Origin: Lachnospiraceae bacterium
GTDB lineage: Bacteria > Bacillota > Clostridia > Lachnospirales > Lachnospiraceae
Length of the DNA stretch: 64,000 nt
Assembly: GCA_024697595.1 (NCBI GenBank)
Contig: JAILFK010000070.1
Span: forward strand, 19,689 to 83,688
Reading direction: 5' to 3'
Shown here: one piece after another, positions 16,744-25,657 of the stretch
How positions within the stretch are numbered: the first letter of the stretch is position 1
Layout: each line of letters opens with the position of its first letter
Notes under the pieces: generated by a model
What the model was told of the DNA's origin: nothing
Databases searched by the model: none
The model's input: the letters and a program-made list of their open reading frames with translations, nothing else
Made by a program: the position numbers and the translations under genes

Positions 16744-18138
16744 TTAATTTATAATATCATTTTCAGTTATTTGATCACCATTTAACACAATATGATCATA
16801 TAGCGATAATCCGTAGTTTGTACCAACCTTGATAATTGCATAATCAGCATTTTGATATAAAATATCAATCTTTTTAAAAGTAGCATATCCCTTGTTTACG
16901 CAATAAACGCCTTTTAATTTAGCGGAATCTGTACCCACCGTATAATTGTCATTAGAATTTTGTTTTACTAATATAGTACCCTTCTTGATCTCATTAGGAT
17001 CAACAAATAGATAGCCATCCTCCTCGTGATAAATATCTGGATATATCAAGGAATCAGACGTTCCATTTTTTACCATAAAAGCAGGTGCGTTTTTATCGCC
17101 ACCATTAAATAGATATGTTTCAGGTATTTTATAAAAGTTCTTCTCTATAATTGAAGAATTAGGAATTTTATAACCAGCTTTTTCATTTAACAATAATGAA
17201 ATATTTAAAAAACGACTATCAGCATATCTATTTACGCTATCATCGAGATGTAAAATCAAATAATTTACGCCTGCTTTTTCGAGAAATTCAAAGGAAGTCC
17301 AAGTGCAAGCATCATCCTCTAAAAATTTTATTTCAACATAATTAGAATCTTCATTTTCTAATATTTTTTTAGTTTCATCATCTATAGGAACAACTAATTC
17401 CCATTTATCAGATGTAATTAATTTATAAACAGGTTGTCCGGTACTAATTATTTCATTTGCTTTTAAATTTTGTATATTTAGATTTGCTTTATCAAGAGAA
17501 TCAGATGAAAAATTATCAATTGTCGTTCCTTCTAAACCGTCCAATTGATATACTACAATTCCTGGTTGCGGTGCTGTATAATATTTAAAAGTTCCAGCAG
17601 CTACTGCAGCTTGTATTGTGGCAGACATAGATTCATCTATTATATTTTTATAATAATTCTGTAGACTTGATTCAATATCATTTTTAAAATTATAGACTTT
17701 ATTAAAATTGTTATTATTATATTCAAATACATACCCGCTAATTTGATTTTGCAACTTAGCCATATCATTATTTGAAATATTTGATAAATCCTGGCTGCTT
17801 GTTTCCATTTTAGATGTTATGGAACCATCTGAATCAATTGAATATACATTGGATTTAACACCTACTTGGTCTAGATTTGCAGAATAATATAATATATGCC
17901 CATCAGCTTCAGCATTTACAACTGTTTCACTTCGTATTGCTAATGCTTGATAAGTATTATTTTTAGACAATGTACCCGCTGTGACTTCATAAATATTTAG
18001 ATTTTCTCGTGTCAAATAAGAAAATAAATGAAATAAAACATAGAACATGAAGATACCTAAAATAATAATACCGATATTCAATTGAATCTGTTTATGGAAT
18101 TTAACTACTTTGTTATTATTATTTTTTTTAGTTTTCAA
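16744..18138 (-). CDS. HlyD-like membrane-anchored protein of the sepF region
   Basis: 464 residues. A basic N-terminus and one membrane helix (about 22-44) precede a large extracellular part with a barrel-sandwich/lipoyl-like half (AEADGHILYYSANLDQVGVKSNVYSID), a helical stretch, then YYTAPQPGIVVYQLDG. This looks like the HlyD/membrane-fusion family found near sepF and yggS in clostridia; no transporter partner is adjacent. The start is TTG 18138, 6 bases after AGGAG. Function is unknown; a role in division or wall biology is inference from context. Confidence 0.7.
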   Translation of the reverse strand: MKTKKNNNNKVVKFHKQIQLNIGIIILGIFMFYVLFHLFSYLTRENLNIYEVTAGTLSKNNTYQALAIRSETVVNAEADGHILYYSANLDQVGVKSNVYSIDSDGSITSKMETSSQDLSNISNNDMAKLQNQISGYVFEYNNNNFNKVYNFKNDIESSLQNYYKNIIDESMSATIQAAVAAGTFKYYTAPQPGIVVYQLDGLEGTTIDNFSSDSLDKANLNIQNLKANEIISTGQPVYKLITSDKWELVVPIDDETKKILENEDSNYVEIKFLEDDACTWTSFEFLEKAGVNYLILHLDDSVNRYADSRFLNISLLLNEKAGYKIPNSSIIEKNFYKIPETYLFNGGDKNAPAFMVKNGTSDSLIYPDIYHEEDGYLFVDPNEIKKGTILVKQNSNDNYTVGTDSAKLKGVYCVNKGYATFKKIDILYQNADYAIIKVGTNYGLSLYDHIVLNGDQITENDIIN

Positions 18139-18165
18139 ATTAATCTCCTATGTTTTCAAATTAAT

Positions 18166-18197
18166 ATACATTTCCCATTTATATATGGAAAATGTAT
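18166..18197 (-). terminator. Possible weak terminator after the carboxypeptidase gene
   Basis: A 13-bp hairpin (18166-18178 / 18185-18197) lies between the two genes, but only a poor T-run follows on the - strand. Confidence 0.35.
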
Positions 18198-18204
18198 ACA
18201 TGTT

Positions 18205-19197
18205 TTATTCGGTATCTCCGAATGTATATAATAATTGATTTGTTAAATAATATAAATTCAAAGCGCAGTCCGCATTATAAACAATTGATATAATGTCCTC
18301 TCCAGCTGAGTTTTTACTATATAAAACAAGACAATATCCCGCTTCATAGGTTGTTCCTGTTTTACCACCAATGACAGTAAAGCCTTCAGGTGCTTTAGAT
18401 TTACCTAGTAAGTATTGATTAGTATTGTACCAGGTTTGAGTTTTTTCAGTGCCATCAATCCCAGTATAGATAGGGCTATATTCTTCTGTTGAAATGATAC
18501 TTAAAAATGTTTCGTTTTTTATAGCTGCTGAAAATATTAAGTACATATCATAGATCGTTGTATAATGATCATCTTTATGCAATCCATGAGGTGTGATGAA
18601 ATGACTATGAGTAGCACCGAATTCTCTCGCTTTTTTATTCATTAACTCAGCAAAATGTTCCTCATCACCTGCTACTCCCTCTGCAATTGCAATAGCTGCA
18701 TCATTACCACTACGTAACATCAAGCCGTACAATAAGTCTTTTAAAGACATAACGTCACCAGCTTTTAAATTTGCAACAGATGAGTCAGATGATTGATCGG
18801 CAGCATATTCACTAACCGTAATCATTTGGTTTAAATCAGCATTTTCAATAGCTACCAAGGCAGTTAAAATCTTGGTTGTACTTGCAGGATACATTTTACC
18901 AAAGAGGTTTTGACCGTAGGTAACTTCATGTGTACTTAAATTAAATACACCTCCACCTTGGGCAACATGTGAATCCACAAGATTTAAACCAAAATTATCA
19001 TTTGATGTAACGCATTTATCACTACCGAAAAACTCAATATTTTCATCAGCAATAGTATTTACAAGGCCATATTGAGCTGATGTATTCTCTAGTTTATATG
19101 TCTTTATATTATTTGAATCGCATGCACAAAATGATATTGATATAATACATATCAATATTAAAGCAATATATCTATTTATACATTTCACGCCACTCAA
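18205..19197 (-). CDS. D-alanyl-D-alanine carboxypeptidase (DacF/PBP5-like lipoprotein)
   Basis: 330 residues, trims terminal D-Ala from peptidoglycan stem peptides outside the cell. The signal sequence ends in a lipobox-like SFCAC (C26), so it may be a lipoprotein. Active-site motifs: S106-T-T-K109, S163-G-N and K279-T-G. There is no obvious C-terminal amphipathic anchor. The start is TTG 19197, 5 bases after AGAGG, inside the last 26 bases of mgsA; GTG 19188 is an alternative. Likely the last gene of the mre-rodA-mgsA operon. Confidence 0.9.
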   Translation of the reverse strand: MSGVKCINRYIALILICIISISFCACDSNNIKTYKLENTSAQYGLVNTIADENIEFFGSDKCVTSNDNFGLNLVDSHVAQGGGVFNLSTHEVTYGQNLFGKMYPASTTKILTALVAIENADLNQMITVSEYAADQSSDSSVANLKAGDVMSLKDLLYGLMLRSGNDAAIAIAEGVAGDEEHFAELMNKKAREFGATHSHFITPHGLHKDDHYTTIYDMYLIFSAAIKNETFLSIISTEEYSPIYTGIDGTEKTQTWYNTNQYLLGKSKAPEGFTVIGGKTGTTYEAGYCLVLYSKNSAGEDIISIVYNADCALNLYYLTNQLLYTFGDTE

Positions 19198-19567
19198 GAT
19201 CTCCTCTATCCAATGATTTAATAAGCAATTCAGCTGTAGCTAAATTAGTAGCCAATGGAATATTATTAGCATCACAAATCTTTACTATACTATTAACATC
19301 TGGCTCATGTGATTTGACAGTTAGAGGGTCTCTCAAAAATATTACAAGATCGATTTCATTATGTTCTATTTGTGCACCTAATTGCTGAGTTCCACCTAAA
19401 TGGCCTGCAAGATATTTGTGAACAGATAAATTGGTAACTTCTTCGATAAGTCTTCCTGTTGTACCTGTTGCAAATAGATCATTTTTACTTAAAATACCTC
19501 TGTAAGCAATGCAAAAATTTTGCATTAGTTTCTTTTTTGAATCGTGTGCTACTAATCCAATGTTCAT
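19172..19567 (-). CDS. mgsA: Methylglyoxal synthase homologue with catalytic Asp replaced
   Basis: 131 residues, the right length for MgsA, which converts dihydroxyacetone phosphate to methylglyoxal. Phosphate-site motifs are intact: LVAHDSKKK, ATGTTGRLIEE and FLRDPL. The catalytic aspartate of E. coli MgsA (D71 in GGDQQVG) is threonine here, T60 in HLGGTQQLG; the codon is ACT. The second conserved Asp (HEPD, E. coli D101) is present. So it may be inactive or altered. It lies after rodA, as in related clostridia, with GGGGG before the start. Confidence 0.88.
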   Translation of the reverse strand: MNIGLVAHDSKKKLMQNFCIAYRGILSKNDLFATGTTGRLIEEVTNLSVHKYLAGHLGGTQQLGAQIEHNEIDLVIFLRDPLTVKSHEPDVNSIVKICDANNIPLATNLATAELLIKSLDRGDLEWREMYK

Positions 19568-19585
19568 ATTGTAAGCCCCCTATCA

Positions 19586-20698
19586 CTAATATTTTTTTTG
19601 TTGTAATCCAACGTTTAATACAAATCCTAATCCAGCATATAATGTAACTAATGATGTCAATCCATAACTTACAAAAGGAAGTGGTAAACCTGTATTTGGC
19701 ATCAAACCTGTTACTACACATATATTTACAAAACTTTGAAAACCTATTAAACACGCCATTCCAACGCATATAAGTTTTCCTGATAAATCTTTTGCTTTTT
19801 TTGAAGTTTCAATACATTGATATGTAATATATAAAAGTAAAAAGATAATAGCTAAAGAACCTATAAAGCCTAATTCTTCTCCAGCAACTGCGAAGATAAA
19901 ATCAGTTTGAGGTTCCGAAATATAATTACCATTTTTTACTGATTCAGCACTATCATTTCCTAAACCTTTTCCAATAAATTGGCCAGAACCTATGGCCATA
20001 ATAGAATTTTGTTGTTGATACGCACCTTGAGGATAATCTTCAGGTCTAAGCCAATATAAGATTCTACGTGCTTGATAACCATGGGAACCAAATAGAGATT
20101 CTCCAAAACGCAATACTAATAACACTAGTGTCACCACTGCAGGGACCGCTATAGCAAGGATTATACCTACTAATTTATAGCTTAATCCTGTGATAAATAA
20201 AAGCGCCGCAATAATTAAAAATGTAACTATTGTAGTAGATAAATCAGGTTCTTTTAATATAAGAACTAAAGGTATTGCTGCAATAGCTGCTGTTTTTAAA
20301 ATGAATTTTCTATCATTTATCTCGTCTTCATGTTGCGTCAGATAAGCTGCAAAAAATAAAATTAATAATACTTTTGCTAATTCAGAAGGTTGAAATCTAA
20401 TACCTACATCAATCCATCTTGTGGCACCACCGACACTTGTTCCTATCATTAAAACCAAGATAAGTAAACCATTTACAATAAAATAATATACCCAATTGAA
20501 TTGTAGAACAAAGTCATAGTCAACCAATGCAACAACAACCATAACCAGTATACCCAATATCATACCGATAATTTGCTTGCTCTGGTAATCTGAATTGGCA
20601 CTTCCAATAACTAAAATTCCTAGTATGGTAAGTGCTATTACACTAAATATTAATTTGAAATTTACATTTTTTAATTTATATGTTTTTAATAATATCAT
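19586..20698 (-). CDS. rodA: RodA, SEDS-family peptidoglycan glycosyltransferase
   Basis: 370 residues, about ten membrane helices. SEDS glycosyltransferase that makes glycan strands with a class B PBP during elongation. Family motifs: GGATRWIDVG with FQPSELAK, the conserved loop aspartate in LKEPDLST, QTDFIFAVAGEELGF and the C-terminal GLPLPFVSYG. It follows minC by 16 bases. Its partner PBP2 is encoded two genes upstream. Confidence 0.95.
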   Translation of the reverse strand: MILLKTYKLKNVNFKLIFSVIALTILGILVIGSANSDYQSKQIIGMILGILVMVVVALVDYDFVLQFNWVYYFIVNGLLILVLMIGTSVGGATRWIDVGIRFQPSELAKVLLILFFAAYLTQHEDEINDRKFILKTAAIAAIPLVLILKEPDLSTTIVTFLIIAALLFITGLSYKLVGIILAIAVPAVVTLVLLVLRFGESLFGSHGYQARRILYWLRPEDYPQGAYQQQNSIMAIGSGQFIGKGLGNDSAESVKNGNYISEPQTDFIFAVAGEELGFIGSLAIIFLLLYITYQCIETSKKAKDLSGKLICVGMACLIGFQSFVNICVVTGLMPNTGLPLPFVSYGLTSLVTLYAGLGFVLNVGLQQKKY

Positions 20699-20714
20699 AA
20701 TTATAAGCTTTCCT

Positions 20715-21386
20715 TTAGCTTAGTTGTTTTATAAGTCCCATAGATAAAGGCTCACAAACTAATTGTTTGTTCCAGATTGCTGCTACCAAAGAATCACTTG
20801 TTTTATTTTTTCTAAATAATTTTTTCTTTGGTTCACTAGAACCACGGTATTTACCGATGCTAATTTCTTCTGCTTCAATAGAGTTGGCAATTATATAGCA
20901 AGAATTATTATCAGGATATCCAGCATGTACCTCGCCATAAATCTCACCAAATACTATTATATTTCCTGCAGCTTCTACTCTGCCTTTTTGTTTAACATTC
21001 CCTAATATTACAATACTGCCATCTGATGTAATTGTTTTATCATTACCGATGGAGCCTCTAATTATTTTAGCATTTTTATATATGCTATCATAATAAAATT
21101 TATCAATCATCTCCATCATACGCTTATCTTTTAACTCATTGTTTTCATTGATAAGTGTGATTGTGATATCAGAATTTAACTGTATTGCTTCAGCAATTAC
21201 AGAAGCTTCTCGACCGGATACTGATCTTCCTTCAATGGTTAGTATTAGCTCAATTTCACCAAAGAAATTTCGGGAATTCGCAAATTTCGCACAAACATCC
21301 CTAACTAATTGCTCAAAATCAATATCTGGATCTAAAACAAGAGTTAATCCATATTTATTACTTTTAATAACAACTGACTCTTTCAT
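20715..21386 (-). CDS. minC: Septum site-determining protein MinC, without adjacent minD or minE
   Basis: 223 residues; inhibits FtsZ assembly. N-terminal domain about 1-85. The C-terminal beta-helix is about 107-175 (SIVILGNV, GNIIVFGEIYGEVHAG). The RSGQ motif that forms the MinD contact in other MinC proteins is replaced: RGT-L-RSGQ-SI of relatives aligns with RGSI-GNDK-TI, residues 110-119. The tail ends NKQLVCEPL, as in Firmicute MinC. minD and minE normally follow; here rodA starts 16 bases after the stop. ATG follows AGAGG. Confidence 0.88.
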   Translation of the reverse strand: MKESVVIKSNKYGLTLVLDPDIDFEQLVRDVCAKFANSRNFFGEIELILTIEGRSVSGREASVIAEAIQLNSDITITLINENNELKDKRMMEMIDKFYYDSIYKNAKIIRGSIGNDKTITSDGSIVILGNVKQKGRVEAAGNIIVFGEIYGEVHAGYPDNNSCYIIANSIEAEEISIGKYRGSSEPKKKLFRKNKTSDSLVAAIWNKQLVCEPLSMGLIKQLS

Positions 21387-21404
21387 ATTTGCCTCTTTTA
21401 TAAA

Positions 21405-24254
21405 TTAATCTGCAACTGTATTTGATGTATTAACGTTTTCTACATTACCATTTACTATATTATCTAAAGTTGTTTCGCCAAAGTAATATGACATTACTTG
21501 AGATGAAACAAGAGCTGCATTACTTGAACTATATCCATATGCAATACGTGTAGCTACTGCTATTTCAGGCTTGTCATACGGCGCGTATCCTACAAATAAC
21601 GCATGGTTAGGTCGGTTGTGTACCTGCTGCGCAGTTCCAGTTTTACCAGCTGCTTGATATCCAACGTTATCAAAAGCTGATAGATCTTCAACTACCATTC
21701 TAAGTCCGGAATTTACTACATTCCATTCCTCATTTGAAATAGTATTGATTTGGTTTTTAACAGAAGGTTTGTAGGATTCAATTGTTTTATCCGAACCTGA
21801 ATCCTGAACATGGTCTAACAATGTCAAATCATACACCGTTCCATGATTAGCTACTGCTGCAATATATCGAGCCAACGCTATAGTTGTAATATTGTTATCT
21901 GACTGTCCAATGGCAGCCATGACAGGATATTGAGTAGCTAATTCTGATTGATTTTCTTGAATTTCAACACCTGTTTTTGAATCTAAACCAAAAAGTGATG
22001 CGTATTGAGAAAGTTTATTTATACCAACTTCATCATCATAATTGTTATCGCCGCCAGCTAATTGATATCCAACTTCATAGAAGAAATAGTTACATGAATA
22101 TCTAAGCGCTGAGGCAACATTAATGGCACCGTGATTGCTAGGATAAGCCCAACATTTTGGCTTATTACTTACTTTTTCAAACACACCTTGATCTACGATG
22201 GTTGTACTTGGCGTTATAACACCATTTTTCAAACCTGCAAAGGAACTGACAATTTTATATGTAGAACCTGGTGCAGTTCTCTGCTGTGTTGCATAGTTAT
22301 ATAGCGGATTTGATAAACTTGAATTCAAATATTTGTAATACTGCGAGTCAACATTGTTAGCTAATCTGTTATTATCATATCCCGGATAAGATACGCAGGC
22401 CAATAATTCACCTGTGTTTGGATCTATAATAACTACAGAGCCTGAACATGGATCTAAGGCTAATTGACCTGGAGTTAACTCTCTATTTTTTATTTTTTCA
22501 AGAACAAAACCATAAGAATTAATGCCACCTGAAATTAATGCTTGATGCTTGGCTTCATCCTCAGGCAAAACACCCTGGTCATATAATATTGCACAAAGCT
22601 GGTTTCCGCTAACCATATCTTGTAAAATAACATATTTATATACTAATTTCTCAAACTTGCTATCAGTTTTTAACTCTTCTAGCACATAATCTACCAATGA
22701 ATTGTAAATTTCATCAGTATCTTCATATTTGGATGACTGAGAAAATTTAGTTATATCTATCCAATTCATTTCAATGGCATATTTTAAATACTCATTCACA
22801 CTAAGATTTTCATTAGTCCATTGAATTTGCATCTCATCTGAAGAATCTATATTATTTGCATCAAAAATACCATTTGATTTAAGCATTGTAACAATATAAG
22901 TAGAATATTTTTGATATTCTTCAGGTAATTTATTATACACAGTTGGATTAGACTGGCGTAATTGCTCGTTTAATCCAGCAATAACCGAATCTTCCTTGGT
23001 ATTATATGCTTGTAAAACAGCTTTTTCTGTATCAGTTGCCCCACTTGTTTCAAAATAATCTGTATCAATCAATCCATTATTGATGAAGGAATAATACACA
23101 TCATATATTGGAATGATGATATCGGACTCATCTTCTGTGACAGCTGCAGTTTTAACATTTGCAATTTTGGAATAAAGTATACTTGCCAACTCATTTTCCA
23201 AAATATTATATGCGGCAACTTGAAGATCATGATCAATGGATGTATATACATCATTTCCAGGTATAGCTTCAGTTTTATCAGAAACATCTATGATACTTCC
23301 CACATTATCTACATAAATAGTTTGAGTTCCCTTTGTACCTGATAAATATTTATCCATATACTGCTCTAAACCTGATTTACCAACCACGTCTGACATTTCA
23401 ATTGTCTCGTCATCTTCAGATAATTTATCATATTCTTCAGTTGAAATAGTTCCTGTATATCCAATAATATGTGAGAAATATTTACTATCAACATATTTTC
23501 GTGCTGATTTTTCTTCAACAGCAACACCGGTCAAAGTATTGCTATTTTCCTTAATATAGGCCACACTTGCATCGCTTACTGAACTAGATATAACTGTAGC
23601 GATGTATTTCTTAAAATTATTTTGTGACATATTATATCGAACAATACAAATTTTATACCTTAAATCATCATCATATTTATCGGAAATATCATATTTATTT
23701 TCGCTGAAAAGAAACTTCATCATATCTGGAGCAGAAATATTAGTTTCATTTAAATCATACTTATTTTTGGTCTCTAAATCAACTATACTAGCATGACCAA
23801 ATACATCTGCTCTAAATCTATTTATAGCAGTATCTGACGTTGAAACATATTCATATGTTCCATTGGAAGTTCTAGTTATTCCAAATTCATTATCAATTGT
23901 GTCGCCATTTTTTTCTAAATGAGTGATAATCTCAGCTATCTCTGAATTTAGAGCTTTGTTTTTCTCGTCAGAAGTATCATAAGTTCCGCTATCTTCAATT
24001 GTCACAGCATAAGCTAATTCATTATAAGCTAATAATTTACCATTTCTATCGTATATACATCCTCGAGTTGCAGGAATGCTCTCGGTCTTTTCGACTGTCA
24101 AATCATAATTCGCCTGATATTCATTGCCTCGCACAATTTGTAAAATGAATAAACGCAGGGCGAGTATAGATGTACATAAGATAAATAAGGCAACAAGGAC
24201 TTTGGTTCTATCTTGTATTTTGCTCAATATAAAGTCTTTAAATTCATCCAACAA
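21405..24254 (-). CDS. mrdA: Penicillin-binding protein 2 (elongation transpeptidase), enlarged form
   Basis: 949 residues, class B PBP that crosslinks peptidoglycan with RodA. One N-terminal membrane helix (about 18-36), a dimerisation/pedestal region, then the transpeptidase domain with S664-T-Y-K667, S720-C-N722 and K871-T-G873. Usual PBP2 length is 600-700; the excess is mostly a segment of about 250 residues between SIDHDLQ (near 341) and SGSVVIIDP (near 604), which is acidic and helical. The TTG start lies 10 bases after AGGAGG and overlaps mreD by 11 bases. Confidence 0.94.
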   Translation of the reverse strand: MLDEFKDFILSKIQDRTKVLVALFILCTSILALRLFILQIVRGNEYQANYDLTVEKTESIPATRGCIYDRNGKLLAYNELAYAVTIEDSGTYDTSDEKNKALNSEIAEIITHLEKNGDTIDNEFGITRTSNGTYEYVSTSDTAINRFRADVFGHASIVDLETKNKYDLNETNISAPDMMKFLFSENKYDISDKYDDDLRYKICIVRYNMSQNNFKKYIATVISSSVSDASVAYIKENSNTLTGVAVEEKSARKYVDSKYFSHIIGYTGTISTEEYDKLSEDDETIEMSDVVGKSGLEQYMDKYLSGTKGTQTIYVDNVGSIIDVSDKTEAIPGNDVYTSIDHDLQVAAYNILENELASILYSKIANVKTAAVTEDESDIIIPIYDVYYSFINNGLIDTDYFETSGATDTEKAVLQAYNTKEDSVIAGLNEQLRQSNPTVYNKLPEEYQKYSTYIVTMLKSNGIFDANNIDSSDEMQIQWTNENLSVNEYLKYAIEMNWIDITKFSQSSKYEDTDEIYNSLVDYVLEELKTDSKFEKLVYKYVILQDMVSGNQLCAILYDQGVLPEDEAKHQALISGGINSYGFVLEKIKNRELTPGQLALDPCSGSVVIIDPNTGELLACVSYPGYDNNRLANNVDSQYYKYLNSSLSNPLYNYATQQRTAPGSTYKIVSSFAGLKNGVITPSTTIVDQGVFEKVSNKPKCWAYPSNHGAINVASALRYSCNYFFYEVGYQLAGGDNNYDDEVGINKLSQYASLFGLDSKTGVEIQENQSELATQYPVMAAIGQSDNNITTIALARYIAAVANHGTVYDLTLLDHVQDSGSDKTIESYKPSVKNQINTISNEEWNVVNSGLRMVVEDLSAFDNVGYQAAGKTGTAQQVHNRPNHALFVGYAPYDKPEIAVATRIAYGYSSSNAALVSSQVMSYYFGETTLDNIVNGNVENVNTSNTVAD

Positions 24255-24786
24255 GTTTACGTTGCCTCCTATCCTTTCCTTTATCTAGCCAGACATTTAT
24301 TTTGAAAATAATATAATAAACAAATATTCCGACTATTAAAGTGTATACAGCCTCTGGCATGATTAAATTCATGAAAAAGTATCCAAATGAATAATCTTTT
24401 TGTGACAAAAAGAAAACAAAGTAAATTATTACTCCATAAATCACATCAACAAAACCGATTAAAAACATTGGCAACTTAAAATCATCTCCGAAAAATAATT
24501 TCTTGAAGAGACCGCTTAAAAATCCCAAATATAAGAAAACTAAGGCGTAAAAGCCTAAGTAATATCCGCTGAAAAAGTCTAAAACTATACCGCAAGAAAA
24601 ACCTACAGCCATTCCCTGAGTTCTGCCTCTTAGCAAACCGTAAGTTGTTGTTACAGCAACCATGAGATTTGGAGTTACCGATGCAAGCTTAAAAGTCGGG
24701 AATACAGATGTTTGTAATAAAAAAGATACAAATATAACCAATACAATTGAAGCTATGTATTTAACAAGTTCTTTTACTTCTATCAC
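24244..24786 (-). CDS. mreD: Rod shape-determining protein MreD
   Basis: 180 residues, five or six hydrophobic helices, the small membrane member of the elongasome that binds MreC. Conserved NLMVAVTTTYGLLRGRTQGMAVGFSCGIVLDFFSG segment region near 40-72. The start is GTG 24786, overlapping the mreC stop as GTGA. It overlaps mrdA downstream. Confidence 0.92.
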   Translation of the reverse strand: MIEVKELVKYIASIVLVIFVSFLLQTSVFPTFKLASVTPNLMVAVTTTYGLLRGRTQGMAVGFSCGIVLDFFSGYYLGFYALVFLYLGFLSGLFKKLFFGDDFKLPMFLIGFVDVIYGVIIYFVFFLSQKDYSFGYFFMNLIMPEAVYTLIVGIFVYYIIFKINVWLDKGKDRRQRKLVG

Positions 24787-25634
24787 TTACCTGTCTCCTT
24801 TAACTGCATAATGACTAGAACATCTTGTAAATGTTTAAAATCAACCACAGGAGTGATTGTTCCTGATTTTGTTAGATTATTCCCATCATCTTTTATTTCA
24901 GTAACATAACCAACTAATAATCCAGGTATATATTTACTACTGATATTAGATGTAACCACAGATTCTCCGGCAGAAATTTCATCGTCCTGATCTTCTAATC
25001 CTGTAAATTTTATACAACCTTTATTGGTCATGGACTCTAAACTTCCTGTAGTAATACAATTATCATTCGTAGACAACATCATAGTGCTAACGTTGCTTGT
25101 GTCATTAATAATTGATTGGACAATTGCATAGTCATTTCCGACTTCAGTAACAATTCCAACTAATCCACTTCCAGCAATAACATTCATATCAACCTTTATT
25201 CCATCAGAACTACCTTTGTCGATGGTAAAGGTATCAAACCAATTGTTACTGCCTTTTGCTATAACATGTGCACCAGTAGTCTTATATTCAGAATATTTTT
25301 TATCTAATTGATATAATTCCTGTAAGTTTTCTAATTCAGACTGTTGTAAGCGCGTCTGAGTAAGCTGATTCGACAAATCATCTACTTGATTTTGTAACTT
25401 TTCATTTTCAGCAATCAGCTGCTCTTTTGTCTTAGTGTCATTACTGCTTATAGAAATAATATTGCCCATATAATCCAAGCCTTCTTGCATTGGTACAAAA
25501 ATATAATTGGCAATAGTTCTAAAAGGCTCACCTGTATAACCTGTTGCATAGCTTGCGAATAAAAGCATTACACATACAACAGTTAAAATCATGAGCAAAT
25601 ATTTACTTGGCAAAAAATTACCTTTACGATTCAT
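24783..25634 (-). CDS. mreC: Rod shape-determining protein MreC
   Basis: 283 residues. One N-terminal membrane helix (about 12-30), a coiled coil (about 70-110), then the extracellular beta domain with HVIAKGSNNWFDTFTIDKGS, GVVGIVTEVG-like GSGLVGIVTEVG and LLVGYVTEI. MreC forms filaments that position PBP2 and RodA. It lies 23 bases downstream of mreB in the conserved order. Confidence 0.96.
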   Translation of the reverse strand: MNRKGNFLPSKYLLMILTVVCVMLLFASYATGYTGEPFRTIANYIFVPMQEGLDYMGNIISISSNDTKTKEQLIAENEKLQNQVDDLSNQLTQTRLQQSELENLQELYQLDKKYSEYKTTGAHVIAKGSNNWFDTFTIDKGSSDGIKVDMNVIAGSGLVGIVTEVGNDYAIVQSIINDTSNVSTMMLSTNDNCITTGSLESMTNKGCIKFTGLEDQDDEISAGESVVTSNISSKYIPGLLVGYVTEIKDDGNNLTKSGTITPVVDFKHLQDVLVIMQLKETGK

Positions 25635-25657
25635 TTGACCTATCTTCCTACTTCATT

